From Kudoa neothunni (Eukaryota > Cnidaria): a stretch of 64,000 nt of DNA. Location of the stretch: contig OZ199839.1 of assembly GCA_964304625.1 (NCBI GenBank), positions 4,898,001-4,962,000 of the forward strand. Reading direction: 5' to 3'. The position numbers and the translations under genes were made by a program. Below the pieces are notes generated by a model. It had not been told where the DNA came from, searched no databases, and saw only the letters and a list, made by a program, of their open reading frames with translations. This document shows positions 16,402-28,269 of this stretch, piece after piece. Every line of letters begins with the position of its first letter. The first letter of the stretch is position 1.

Positions 16402-17480
16402 AACTTTGATCACAGCACCATCAACTACAGGATTTGACCCGCTCGAATCTGTGGCCACGCACCATTATCCTGCGTAGCGAGCTGGAATTTGTTTTTGTCA
16501 AATTCTTATTTATCGTATTTACTTTAGTTAAAAATGTTGCGGACTAACGATTCAACACACTCAAACTTATTAGCTTATCGTAATTAAAGTTTGGTTTGTT
16601 TGCTCCTTTTCTATTTGTATCTATTAGTATGTTATGCTAAGTATTTGAAGAATTTTGGCAACATATTCCGTAGCAACTTTATATTGTAAATTTATTCGTT
16701 TTCAATATATAGTATGGTCATTGGGAAGAACTATTTTATACTGTAATTTTTTAGGTTCGTCGTATCTTTATGTATTAAATTATCGACAAATGATAAAATA
16801 ATGAAATGAAATAAGAAAAATATTATCTATAATTATAAAAATTTTTCATTTAAAGTCTAAGTAGCGGTGGGATATTGATTAGTATGGACGCTAAGATTTT
16901 TTAAAATATCGCTAATTTTTCCAATTAGAATTATTAAATTTTAAATTTAATTAATCTTTATTATAGCTGTGGAAATAAAGTGTAGCTCATACGCGGAAAA
17001 AATAGAAATTTATGTTTACTTTACGCTCTCCCCCAAGGCAGTGATAATGCGCATTCAAATTTGTATCGAAAAAAATCGTAAAATCCCGACTCATTTTGTT
17101 TCTGTGAATATAGTGTCTGTTAAATTGTTATACAGTCGGCAACCGATTTTACTCACATTTTTTAAAACAACTTAGTGGTTCTCATATTAAATGAGTATAT
17201 TCTAAGGTTTATTTTAATTAATATTCCCCATTTTACAAATATAAAATCTTCATTTAATATCAAATAACTCCAAGGTACGTAAAATCCGTAATGACCCTTT
17301 TTACGTACATTTTTATTCCGATTTCTATACCACTTGCGGATTTTACGCAATCATTAGCTATTATCACTGATAGCCAGATGCGTTGAACATTTAAAGAAAA
17401 AACAATTAATATTCGGCAATTCAAGATTTCCACATTACATTCTTTTTATGAAATAGAAAAGGATGATATTGACGAAACGA
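16402..17480. other. intergenic tract upstream of POLD1
   Basis: No gene was recognised. It must contain the POLD1 promoter. The motif TACAGTCGGCAACCGATTTT near 17140 resembles a Tigger-type terminus, and no partner was established. Plus-strand open frames at 16969-17175 and antisense at 17162-17350 look like chance. Confidence 0.4.
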
Positions 17481-18022
17481 TACTCGAGGAGAGTTAAAAT
17501 TCATTCCCTCCTTCGGCTCCCGCCGGTTTCCCGCCATCGGTAATGATCGGGTCACGTTTCATAACATATGAACCCAATAAAATCTAATTTACTTTAGTTA
17601 GACGTACTTAAACAAAATTTATCCAATGCAAAAAATATGATATTTATTATTTTAAATATTAAAAAATCAAAAATAAAGTGTCAAATTATGTGCCCAAAAA
17701 ATAACATGATACAAGCTAATGCACATTTTTAACATTAAATTTGAAAATTATATATAAATGAATATTTTTAATAGTTTTTAGATGAATAAAAATTACTTAT
17801 CATGCCATTTCTTTTTTAATTATTTGATAAATATGTTCATAATCATTCTAAAAAATAAATAAAATCTCTCAGGATGATCCTTGAAGTAACACAAGTCTTC
17901 AAAACTTAGGTTATCTAAATTTTTGTAAGTGAAGATTGCAGGAAGCATAATCCGGAAAATGCAAGCAGTTGGAAACCGGCGGACTCTAAAGGGGGAGGAA
18001 CTGAACTTTAACCCTCGAGTAA
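17481..18022 (-). mobile_element. short Merlin/ISXO2-derived element (MITE-like)
   Basis: Inverted ends of about 45-50 bp share CTCGAG, a GTTAAA-TTCA block, CCTCC and CGCCGGTTTCC. They lie at 17481-17530 and 17968-18022. Between them, minus-strand text reads RIMLPAIFTYKNLDNLSF then EDLCYFKDHPERFYLFF. This is the same N-terminal module as the Merlin copy at 22.1 kb (RIMLPDIYSAENLNNLTF, EDICYFKN). It is therefore an internally deleted Merlin-like element of about 540 bp. The target duplication is not clear. Confidence 0.6.
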
Positions 18023-18599
18023 GAGATTATAAAAGATTAAATGGTTGGTATTAATGAAAATAAGGACGTTAAGTAATCAATTATGAAGGATCTCGAACAG
18101 GACGAGATTAAAAAAACACCTATAAAGTTTCATAAAGGAAGAAATTGATTGTGTACAAAATTTAAAGCACATACCAAAATAGGTGGTAATAGAAAATAAA
18201 GTTTATTAAATATCATTGAAGAATATTCGACAATTGAAAGTAACAGAATTTTGTCCATGTTTTAGAAACCAAATTAAAAATTCACTATTATTGTGTACAT
18301 ATAAATATAAATTAATAAAGTTTACTCAATTTATTGATGTTATTTTTAAAGTCCGTGATATAGTTTTAACAAACGGAAATCTGTTTTTTTGTTTTGCGCA
18401 CGCGTCACACTGGTAAATGATAATCGGTTACCCACTGTAGGAACGTTTTTAAACTTTAAACATTAGGAAATGCGGTTATAGTTGATCCTGATTTTAAACT
18501 GATAATTGATTTTTAAGTTGTGGTATTAAACATTATTCAAAATGGCTATAACATTATCAAAAGAACGATAAAATAAGTATAATTGGCTCTTAACATAAA

Positions 18600-18825
18600 A
18601 GGACCTCGGCCTATTCAAGGCCAAAGTCAGCGTGGTCGGGCAAGGAAACCCAAGCGAAGGGGGGATTTTGCACTAGTTAGTTATATAAATCATCCGTTAA
18701 TTGGGTAATCTTTGTACTATTTATTTAAATACTCTTAATTTACTTTGAACTTCATATGACCTCGGCCGGGCAAGGAAGCCTACGCGAAGCGGGGCTTTTG
18801 CGCTAGTATATTATATGCGAAGGAA
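18600..18825. repeat. GC-rich direct repeat pair of unknown origin
   Basis: Two related blocks (about 18600-18690 and 18757-18820) share ACCTCGGCC, GGGCAAGGAA, CC-A-GCGAAG, GGGG-TTTTGC-CTAGT and TATAT. They stand out from the AT-rich surroundings. No frame, tRNA fold or transposon family was recognised. Confidence 0.5.
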
Positions 18826-19124
18826 AATAACATCTGTTTTTGGTTTATATTTTTGTATAAAAGTAAAATAACTACTGTGTAGACTTCACGCAACATTGAA
18901 TGTTAAATTTTTTGTTATAAATACAAAAATAGAAATATATTATGTTATATTAATTCGAATTTGTTGGTGGTGAAAGTTTGATAAAAATGTTCGTTAAACT
19001 TATTTGTGTAACCTGAATGATAAAGTAAAAGAAATTTTCTCGAGTATGTACCACGCTCAAATTTCATTGTAGAGAGAAACTAAAATTAAAATTGTCGATT
19101 GTGAATTAAGACACATTGTAACTT

Positions 19125-19205
19125 TTAACCTTCCCTGAATTAACTTTCGAAACAAAACTAAAACGCGTGGGGCGCTAGACTGGGGTATTTCGTGACCCCA
19201 GACGA
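19125..19205 (+). repeat. piggyBac-type terminus with subterminal palindrome
   Basis: TTAA at 19125-19128 is followed by CCTTCCCTGA. The palindrome GGGGTATTTCGTGACCCC lies at 19182-19199. The arrangement parallels 8490-8530 and the fuller piggyBac ends. No transposase belongs to it nearby. Confidence 0.4.
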
Positions 19206-19622
19206 AATATGCTTTAAGCTTATTCAATTCATCTCAATTTTATATATTGTAAACAGTACACCCAGCTTAACAATTCCACAGAAAATATACAGCGGATTGC
19301 TGATTTTCATCATCAAATAGGATAGAAACCTAGGATGAATGAACATTTATGCAGTAAACTCCAGATGCATCCACTGGTGTGTAGAAATTTTCTCGGTGGT
19401 TGTCGGTGATATAATAAAATTTAGGATTTGTGTTATTATCAAGTGAATCGATATTCTATGAGACAAAAAAGCGGCTAATGTGGAGTTCAGACACGTAATT
19501 AATCCGAACTAATCCCTTTAATCTTTGGAGCGCATGTAATAACAAACAATAATATTCAAAATGTGTAAATAATACTGATTTGGTTTAATGTTTCTTGAAA
19601 TACTCTATTAATAAATTTTTTC

Positions 19623-20232
19623 TTAAATATATATATATATATATAACGACAGATACGATGGTATAAGCCCAGGGGATTTATTCGTAATATGGCGAAACCT
19701 TCTTTTGCAGGCTCCCCACGTAGCTTCGATTCTATTGGTGTGCACACCAGCTTCAGTGGCGAACTCTATGCTATGGTTGACAGTTTCATGGAGAAAACCA
19801 TGCGTATCAAGACGCTTGTAATCTTTCCAGCAGTCAGCCCATATTATTGATCCCCTTTTCCACATTCCCAAGAATTATTTGGTGTATTGTTGGCAGATCC
19901 CGCTTGGTTGTAATTTTCATGAAAACATTGCCGTCTTCATCTATTCCTTCCACAATCCATCGATCTTGATTAGCTAATATCCTTCCCACGTTATTCTTCC
20001 TTTTACCAAGTTTGGATTCATCGATCTGAACGATAATCCCATCTCCACCGACCTTTTGGGAATTCTCAATTACATGGTTCGAATATATATCCCTAATAAA
20101 ATTCTTCCAATCCACAATAGTTTTGAAACTGATGTAAATGACTTCTTCATAAAAAGAGTCTTTACGGACAGTAATATACTTTCTACAGTTATTACAACAT
20201 ACAACTGTTTTTCTCAAAAGTCCAATGAACAA
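19623..20232 (-). mobile_element. Merlin/ISXO2-like (IS1016) transposase copy 1
   Basis: Two overlapping minus-strand frames (20232-19834 and 19871-19623) give a near-complete DDE domain separated by one frame change. Key motifs are IVQIDESKLGKRK, IIWADCWKDYKRL and GVHTNRIEATWGACKRRF. A Cys-rich start (VCCNNCRKYITVRK) fits the zinc-binding N-terminus. An AT dinucleotide run at 19627-19645 interrupts the C-terminal codons, read as repeated Tyr-Ile. Another open stretch upstream (20552-20358) may be part of the same element but carries no motif. Confidence 0.85.
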
Positions 20233-20801
20233 AAAATTCGATGCAATACTATTTATTTAACTTCAAACAGCCGAGGAAGAATGATTCGATATTGTTCACA
20301 TCAATTGATTCAATCGCGGGCAAATGCACAATTACATTCATGTTTTAATTTTAATCCTTAACATGAGCGCGAAAGATTACGATCAGGTATGCGCGGGATT
20401 ACGTTCCTAAACTCCACATTAGTCAAAAAAGCATATAATATTTTATTATGATATTTATTTTCAGGTAGATGTAATGAATGGTCGCGATTAAAGTTTAGAA
20501 TGTCCCCAACCGCCGCGAAAATATGGGGAGCGAAGACACCCGACCTATACAACTTATTATTTTATGAATAATTGCAACATTTTTAATAAAAATTATAAAT
20601 TAAATTTATAACATCAATAATCTGTTCTAATACTACGGTCTTATGGATTCTTCTGAAGTACTACTCAGCTATATACAATGATATCATCGATTTTTGTTTT
20701 TTGGTGATGCTTCGATATTTGCGTTTGAACGCGCTCCATATACCTCCGATTCGAGGCTAATTTACAATATACGTGTCTGGCTTTCGTAATGTTTCGTCTT
20801 C

Positions 20802-21235
20802 ATGGGGTACACGCGCGTTGGCCGAATCCTGAAAAATCAACAATTTTTGATGATCGGAAGGATTGACGAAAATAGTAACTGTTTTCTTAAACTTTCACGA
20901 TATCGAAATAGCCAAGTTCTTGAAGACATTATATTAAATAATGTTGAAGCCGGATCTACCATATGGACTGATGGTTGGGCTGGTTGCAACAGACTTGAAG
21001 ATTTAGATTTCGTTCATTGCACTGTTGTTCACAAGAACAACTTTGTTTCGCTTCAAGGAGTCCACGCATATAAGATTGAGTCAACATGGGGGGCATTCAA
21101 AAAATCGCTCCAGAACAAATAAAAATCCAGATACAATCCCAAGCTATATATCTGATTTCTTATATAGAAGAAAATATAAAGGGAAAGAAATTAGCACTCT
21201 ATTTAATTTTTTATTAACGAATTATAACTCTTTTT
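20802..21235 (+). mobile_element. Merlin/ISXO2-like transposase fragment, copy 2
   Basis: Plus-strand text contains GRILKNQQFLMIGRID, IWTDGWAGCNRL and GVHAYKIESTWGAFKKSL. A frame change then leads to NPDTIPSYISDFLYRRKYKG. The first catalytic Asp region and the N-terminus are missing. It abuts copy 3 tail to tail at about 21240, so their C-termini face each other. Confidence 0.8.
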
Positions 21236-22099
21236 TAAATTTTACGATGTTTCGCGATATTTTGTATTCTTGGCCGAGCGCTGGACACGTCGTATATTGT
21301 AAATTAGCCCGGTTCGGTTGGTATGGACACCTTCAGACGACACGAACTCTTTTTTATGGGTTACAATTTCGTGAATATAACCCAGAGCACTTAGAGAGCG
21401 GTGGCCGCACCATCCATCGGAGTGGATGATGGATCCTCTTTCGACATGGGTAGTGATAATATTTTCAAGAGTCAAAGCGTCCCGTTTTTCAGTTTTAACC
21501 ATAAAAACCTTCCCATTCTCATCCACGCCTCTAACTATCCATATGCTTTGATTTTCTATGATTCTCCCTACTCCGAATTTTCTTTCGCAGATTTGACTCT
21601 AGTCAATCTGCACCCTTATTCCAGGGTCGCCAATTTTTATTGGATTCCGAATAAAATAATTTAAGCAAATATCTCGCATAAAGTTTTTGCAATCAACAGC
21701 TGTTTCAGTAGATTTAATGCCACATTCTTCCACCAATAACTCTTGATTGCAAGCTCCTTTGCTCCAAAAATATATTATCTTCAATATTTTATATAATGGT
21801 AGCATTTACTGTCAAAAAAATGACCAAAATTGAATTTATTTTTCTTGTTGGCATATTTTAACGTAGCATCTAAATCCAACGACACTTTTTTTCCTCGAAT
21901 TAAGATTCATTGTAGCATTACAATCACAGACTCTCCTTCCGGGGAGAAGGTATATATTTTTGAAATAACAAATGTCCTCAAAAGTGAGGTTGTTCAAATT
22001 CTCGGCGGAATAAATGTCGGGTAACATTATTCGAGAATTGCCGAATGTGTCTACCCGAATTTTCACGACGGTCTGTGACATTCTGAAGTTTAACGCCAT
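21236..22099 (-). mobile_element. Merlin/ISXO2-like transposase copy 3, C-terminally truncated
   Basis: Starting at 22099 (MALNFRMSQTVVKIRVD), the minus strand encodes RIMLPDIYSAENLNNL, a Cys-containing module (VCDCNATMNLN, GFRCYVKIC) and then the catalytic core. At the first motif VQIDES the Glu codon is a stop (VQID, TAG, then S). IIHSDGWCGHRSL and GVHTNR follow, but the IE-x-x-W region is lost at the junction with copy 2. The copy is inactive by these criteria. Confidence 0.8.
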
Positions 22100-22486
22100 T
22101 GATCGCGCATTAGTTGGCTTCGGCTACAACTCTTATACCCAGCATTTAAAGAGTTTTCTGAATCTTTAAATTGTTGTAAGGACTCATATTAAAACCCAAG
22201 AGAAATAAAAAGTTTATACAAAATTTTTTTACTCGAGTATGCGAAAACAAATGGAATAATTAATGGCGGGGGCTATTGCAACGGATGGAAATATCTCCTT
22301 AAATAACGCTTGTATCAAAATTTTAATTTCATAAGTACAAACAATAAATGAACTATTATTACATAGACTTTCACAAGAAAATAAATTAGTCGACTTTTTA
22401 CAGTATTTCACGATCGAGATGCAAACACACTTAAAAATGACGCAAAAAACTATGATAATGCTTTAAATTTACAATAAACGAACAAT

Positions 22487-23032
22487 CTAATTGTTTATTT
22501 CTTCACTTCTCAGACATGCTGAAAAATATGACTTAGAATGCCGAATATAACTTTGACAGTTGGCTTCCGAGACAACTCTTTGGCTTAATTCAATACAGTT
22601 AAGCAGGTCTTCATGAGTTTTTGGGGCCTGCCTTTTCACTTCGCACTTTAACTGATTGAAGACTTCCTCAATGGGGTTGAGAAAGGGAGAATAAGGCGGC
22701 AATAGGAGTAATTTGTTCCCGCTATTATTTATAATGCTCCTAACATTGTCTGTTTTATGGAAGGCCACATTATCCATGATGATCAAGTATTTTTTGTTTT
22801 CGGAAGCCAAATCATGGAAAAGTTGGATTAGGAAGTCCCTAAAAACCGATTGGTTTACACCACCTCGATGTAACTTAAAACCACATATTTTAGTGGTGCT
22901 CATCGCCGCAATTAGGGTAATATTTTGCGATCTGATGGTTTTCACTCTTAAGTTGGCTCTTGTTCCACAAAGAGATCTACCTTGGGATCGATGTGTTGCC
23001 AAAGAAAACCCAGACTCGTCAATGAAAATCAT
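22487..23032 (-). pseudogene. Tc1-like catalytic domain, inverted partial copy
   Basis: This arm has an unbroken 181-codon frame beginning MIFIDESGFSLATHRSQG, with IIMDNVAFHK and FLNPIEEVFNQL. There are 34 residues between second Asp and Glu (DD34E). It lacks the helix-turn-helix N-terminus, so alone it should not bind the ends. Confidence 0.85.
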
Positions 23033-23269
23033 ATCGGTGTACGCTGGCTCAAGGTTTATATATTTATTTTAAATAAATTATAGTTACTATATAAATTAAG
23101 CCTTAATTATTTTGAATCTTAGAAGAATCGTTCGGCAGTATTCCTATCAATTTACACAAGAAAAATCTTCTAAGGGGTTTAATGAGACTCATTTAAGATT
23201 CATACTATTATTTTTATTTGCGATTGCATGCTAAACCATTTGAAAAGTAATATGACAGTTGATTAATAG

Positions 23270-24454
23270 ATGAATTTTCGAGAATTTTGCAAACCGCACG
23301 CGCAATTTAGCATTATGTCCAGCGATGATTCGTGTTTGTCAGATGTCCCAGAGAATAGTTCAAAAAACATAAGATCCTATAAACTAACTCCTCCACCAAC
23401 CAGAGCGGATATTATAATAAGACATAAGGTATTAATATTCGAAAATATAGTTAATGAAATAATGGCATAGAGTGGCATGACTAATCGACAAATATCAAGT
23501 GATCTAGGCGTGCATGAGGCTACAGTTAGTAGGATAATAAAAAAATATAATAAAACTGGTTCTTATTGTCGAAAGGAAACTGGTGGTGATCATCGCCCAT
23601 TATTAAATGAAGAACATAAACAATTCATTCTTCATGCGATTGATGAAAATTGCACATTATCCCTCATCCAATTAGCCGATAAAGTTTTCCAACGATACAA
23701 TTTAAAAGTATCAAGGCAAACTATCCAGAGAGCACTTAACGAGTTTCATTACACTCTTAAGAAGGTTTCTCTTGTCCCAACAGATAGAAACTCCCCCCGA
23801 ACAATCTCCTTGAGATTTGAGTAAACAAATCTTTGTCTTATCTAAATTATTATAATTTAGTTACGTCAACGAATATATAAACCTTGAGCCAGCGTACACC
23901 GATATGATTTTCATTGACGAGTCTGGGTTTTCTTTGGCAACACAACACGTCGATCCCAAGGTAGATCTCTTTGTGGAACAAGAGCCAACTTAAGAGTGAA
24001 AACCATCAGATCGCAAAATATTACCCTAATTGCGGCGATGAGCACCACTAAAATATGTGGTTTTAAGTTACATCGAGGTGGTGTAAACCAATCGGTTTTT
24101 AGGGACTTCCTAATCCAACTTTTCCATGATTTGGCTTCCGAAAACAAAAAATACTTGATCATCATGAATAATGTGGCCTTCCATAAAACAGACAATGTTA
24201 GGAGCATTATAAATAATAGCGGGAACAAATTACTCCTATTGCCGCCTTATTCTCCCTTTCTCAACCCCATTGAGGAAGTCTTCAATCAGTTAAAGTGCGA
24301 AGTGAAAAGGCAGGCCCCAAAAACTCATGAAGACCTGCTTAACTGTATTGAATTAAGCCAAAGAGTTGTCTCGGAAGCCAACTGTCAAAGTTATATTCGG
24401 CATTCTAAGTCATATTTTTCAGCATGTCTGAGAAGTGAAGAAATAAACAATTAG
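23270..24454 (+). pseudogene. Tc1-like transposase with a spliceosomal intron, broken
   Basis: The N-terminal frames (23270-23470 and 23477-23820) carry the helix-turn-helix MTNRQISSDLGVHEATVSRI. They are separated by an in-frame TAG at 23468-23470. A 40-nt GT-AG intron (23821-23860) joins ISLRFD to YVNEYINLEPAYTDMIF in phase. Downstream, a 5-nt insertion relative to the left arm (after GCAACACA, near 23945) shifts the frame. The catalytic text then continues at 23996-24454 (IIMNNVAFHK, FLNPIEEVF). IIMNN replaces IIMDN, so the second catalytic Asp is also lost here. Confidence 0.8.
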
Positions 24455-24605
24455 ATTGTTCGTTTATTGTAAATTTAAAGCATTATCATAGTTTTTTTGC
24501 GTCATTTTTAAGTGTGTTTGCATCTCGATTGGACATAAGTGCTATATGCGCTGACAGTTTGCATCTTGGTTGAACATGCTTGCATCTTGATCGTGAAATA
24601 CTGTA

Positions 24606-25067
24606 CCTCTAAATTGGCCAAGTATGCAGTCATTGTTTAATATTTTTCTTCAATAAATTCATATTGAAGTTAATGGATAAGTGATTTTCAAATCTTGTTG
24701 TGTTGATTTTATATAACAACAAGTATCGATATACCCAATACGTTAATTATGAATACGTGAATTTGTGTTAATGCGGTTTATTTGCAACATTGATCGCAAA
24801 CAAACTATTTTACAATGTAATTTCAATTTAAATGGTGAATTCTAGATTAATTTGGTTGTTATAATTTTTATTATGGGATTTATCGATAAAGGTCATCATT
24901 TATACTTTTAATATTAATGTCAATCATATGAAACACTATTATTTAATTTACTTTAATACAGATATTTCCTGCCGGCGAATATATACAGGATAAATTGGCT
25001 ATTCTTTACAAAACGGGAAAGCAGTCGGAAACTTTCGAACAAGTTTGCGAAAAACCAGAAAAATAAA
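24606..25067. other. AT-rich spacer
   Basis: I see no exon, RNA gene or element end between the Tc1 composite and Merlin copy 4. Confidence 0.45.
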
Positions 25068-25690
25068 TTATATTAAATAATTGTTCATTATTTCTTTAAA
25101 GAAGGTACTAAGTTCGATTCCTCTATATTTTTTAAGGAATACACAATCCGAAATGAAGCCATATAATGACTCTTCATTTTTATTAATAATGTTCCTGTAC
25201 TTTCTTTTAAATCCCCCATGTAACTTCGATTTTATTTGTATGTACACCAGTATCAGAAACAAACGAATATTTGTGACAGACTGTATCGTGAAAAAATCCT
25301 AAATCGTTCAGACGATTGTAGCCCCTCCATTTATCTGTCCAGATAACAGAATTCTCTTCAATATTATCAAGAATAATTTTTTCAAGCGCATCACTGCTTC
25401 TTCTCTCCGTCAGTTCAAAAAAATATTCACCTTCCCTATCTATATCACTAACAATCCAATACTGCTGGGTTCTTAACAGTCTGCCAACATTATATTTTCT
25501 TTTAGTCACCGCAGTTTCATCGATCTGGACAACGATATTTGTACCGCCAATTTTTTTTCGTTCATCCGTAATCTTCAATGTAACAATACTTCTAAACAAT
25601 TCAGACCAATCATTTATTGTTTTTGAAGAGAGAATTCCAATGTGCTTTTGTATTTCTTCGTAAGTAACCTTGCTAAATTGAATTTTTACG
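25068..25690 (-). mobile_element. Merlin/ISXO2-like transposase copy 4
   Basis: The minus-strand core runs from about 25690 to 25068 with one frame change near 25205. Motifs are IVVQIDETAVTKRKYNVGRL, VIWTDKWRGYNRL and GVHTNKIEVTWG, followed by KRKYRNIINKNEESLYGF. All DDE residues are present. It is diverged from copies 1-3, so the family has several lineages here. Confidence 0.85.
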
Positions 25691-25699
25691 AGGAAAAAT

Positions 25700-28265
25700 A
25701 AAAAACATTGTTATAAAATACTTATTTTAAATAATGAAACGAACTTTAAGTAAAAAGCGATACCAACGAGAATAATTCGAAACACGATAATTAGGTATAA
25801 AATAACCAACCGAATCGAAGAAGAAATAGTATTAATATAATTATAATTTGTTCAAATAAATATTAGAAATTAAGCGTTAAGCAAATTAAAAGACATGTGA
25901 ACGAAATTTCTGAAGCATCCACAACCAAGTTACATAATAATGACTTGTCTGAAGACTTGTAAATATGCAAAATGACCAACAGATAGATAAGAACAAAATC
26001 GACGATAATTTCTATAGTTAAATAATCATACAGAATTTTTTAAAGATTTAAAATTCCACTCGAAAATATGAACAGTAGGGCGACTTAATGGTTGCGATCG
26101 AACGGTCATTAGATTATCTAAAAAGCGAAGATGAGCAATTTAAATTCATATAAAGTATACAAACAATAAAATATTCCACTAAATATTAATTTCATTTTTT
26201 AGAACAGGAAAACAAATTAAATATCACAATTATTTGATTTTAAAACAGTTATAGCCACTTTTATAATAAAGTTAACGGAGAAAAGTATTATTTCTTGTTT
26301 TTATCCCATATTTGATCAAGAAAAGAAGATAGAATTGATAGAATAAAAAGGAACGCATTCGAATATTTTTAGCATGCGCGCTAACTCTCTTAGTAATTTC
26401 AACGTTTTTCGTAATTTCTTATAAAAACTACATTACTTATAATCAGTGTTAGTTAAAAAAATACAGATACAAATTCTTTAAGAAAATTACAATTTAATTC
26501 ATGCATAATTAGCAAATTTAGAGGTAAAAAGTCAACTAATATATTTTCTTTTGAAAATTTAGTTTATAATAGTTAATTTATTGTAATACGTATTTACAAA
26601 ATTAAAATTTGAATAAAAGAATTATTTTAGAGGATACTCCCATCCGTTGCAATAGCCAGTGACATAATTAATTGGATTAATTATCGTTAATCTATTGTGG
26701 ATTATATTCCAAAAGAAATATTGTTTTTCAGGGTTCGCGTTTTTGTTTAGATCAAAAATTTTGATTTAGATGAGAGAAAATCATGTTAATAATAAATATA
26801 TAAAGTTTAGAAAATAATACAACAAATATTAAATGAAATTTGAAAAACTGTCTTATTTTATGCATAAATCTTTAGGCGATAAATTATAAATTTTATTTTC
26901 AGATAGAAACGTACTTAATACAGGAACTTGAGAATTTTCAAAGTAAATAACCAAAAATGCATAAATGTAGAGACAAAATAGTCAATTTGAGGTCTTGAAA
27001 TACTCCAGTCAGTGTCAGTTCCAGCAGATTTAATGGACCCTATATTTTATTGTTAGAATTAATTAAAATGATTACAGATTTGTTTTTATATTCTTAAATA
27101 AAAAAAGACATTTCTGTAATTTTCTAAAGTTTTGTATATTTTAATACACTGGTCTCGAAATAATTTCATAGATACCGCCTTTGTATTAAAAAATCTCATA
27201 TTAAAGTGTTGTTAGATGGTTAAAAATATAGTTCTAGCAATGCAGACCTCTATTAATTTATTTTATTGTCTTATATTTTGAATAATATTTATTTAAAACT
27301 ATAATTTGATTAGCTTTAATTTATATATTTTACTTTGTGAATTTTGAAAAAATTCCGCAAAAATATTTTTGTAAAAATAGAAAGTCTCATGAACCTAATG
27401 ATTGCATTAAATATATCGTATTTAATCATTTTTTATAAAAATATATAATATATTCACGCTAGAGAATATTGACATGTATAAAAAATATTATATATGAAGA
27501 ATGTTTATGTGATTGATTATGACGTAAGTTCCATTATTTAAATCTCAATACGATTAGTTACTCTGCCAACTAATCCATCGAAATGACTATGGCTTTATTT
27601 CAGTATTTTTTTTCGATAAAGCTATCAAATTTCATGTAATAATTAAAACGTGGTAGTTCGTAAATATACACAATGAATTATTACTTTCAGCATTAGATTA
27701 GAAGGACTAACGAAAATCATGTAGATTTTTACCTTTTCCGACAGTTTGTATGTTATCTAAATTTTTTGCACACTAATATTATAAAAATAATAATTTCAAT
27801 TAAGAGTTTAGTGAAGCTGTAAGGTTGTGGAAAAATTCGCCATTTTATTAAAATAGATATTTATCATAACGGTTTTTATGTATATTTTCGCGTTTTAAAA
27901 TTTTACATAATCAATGTTTTAACACTGAAATAAACAGATAATGAATCGATGATGAAGAGGAAAAATCTCCCCTCAAATATTGTTTTACAAATAGCCTGTA
28001 GTAATTAATATTATTTTCTAGAAGTAAGCATCCCAATTACTCATGAATCTCAAAAAATGGTTTTATTTCTCTTAAATATGACAAGAACCATATGAAAAAG
28101 TGTAGCTGCTCGTGGGAAGTATTGTAAACAAATAGAAAGATGTATTGGAATATCTTCTAACAGAATTTGTATTAGTATGATTCAAAATGATTTAATCTAT
28201 TTCAGATATAAATCGATAAAATTAAAATACTAAAGTCTCTTTTTGAATAAATATATAGTCTCGTA
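25700..28265. other. AT-rich gene-poor tract
   Basis: No exon or transposon motif was found in 2.5 kb. Near 26633-26680 a block (rc GGCTATTGCAACGGATGG) recurs inverted at about 22256-22300. Its meaning is unclear. Confidence 0.4.
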
Positions 28266-28269
28266 GGTC

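Larger units (their letters stand above)
22401..24603. mobile_element. Tc1-like composite: full gene plus an inverted copy of its own 3' half
   Basis: Both ends read CAGTATTTCACGATC (22401 inward; 24603 inward on the minus strand) and are flanked by TA (22399-22400, 24604-24605). The right half holds an N-to-C transposase on the plus strand. The left arm (22401 to about 23063) is a near-identical inverted copy of the right 3' part (about 23872-24603). It has one internal deletion of about 55 nt next to a GCATCTCGAT repeat. The left copy stops where the catalytic domain starts, so the 5' end of the composite is borrowed from its 3' end. The two arms could pair as a hairpin with a loop of about 800 nt. 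Confidence 0.8.
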
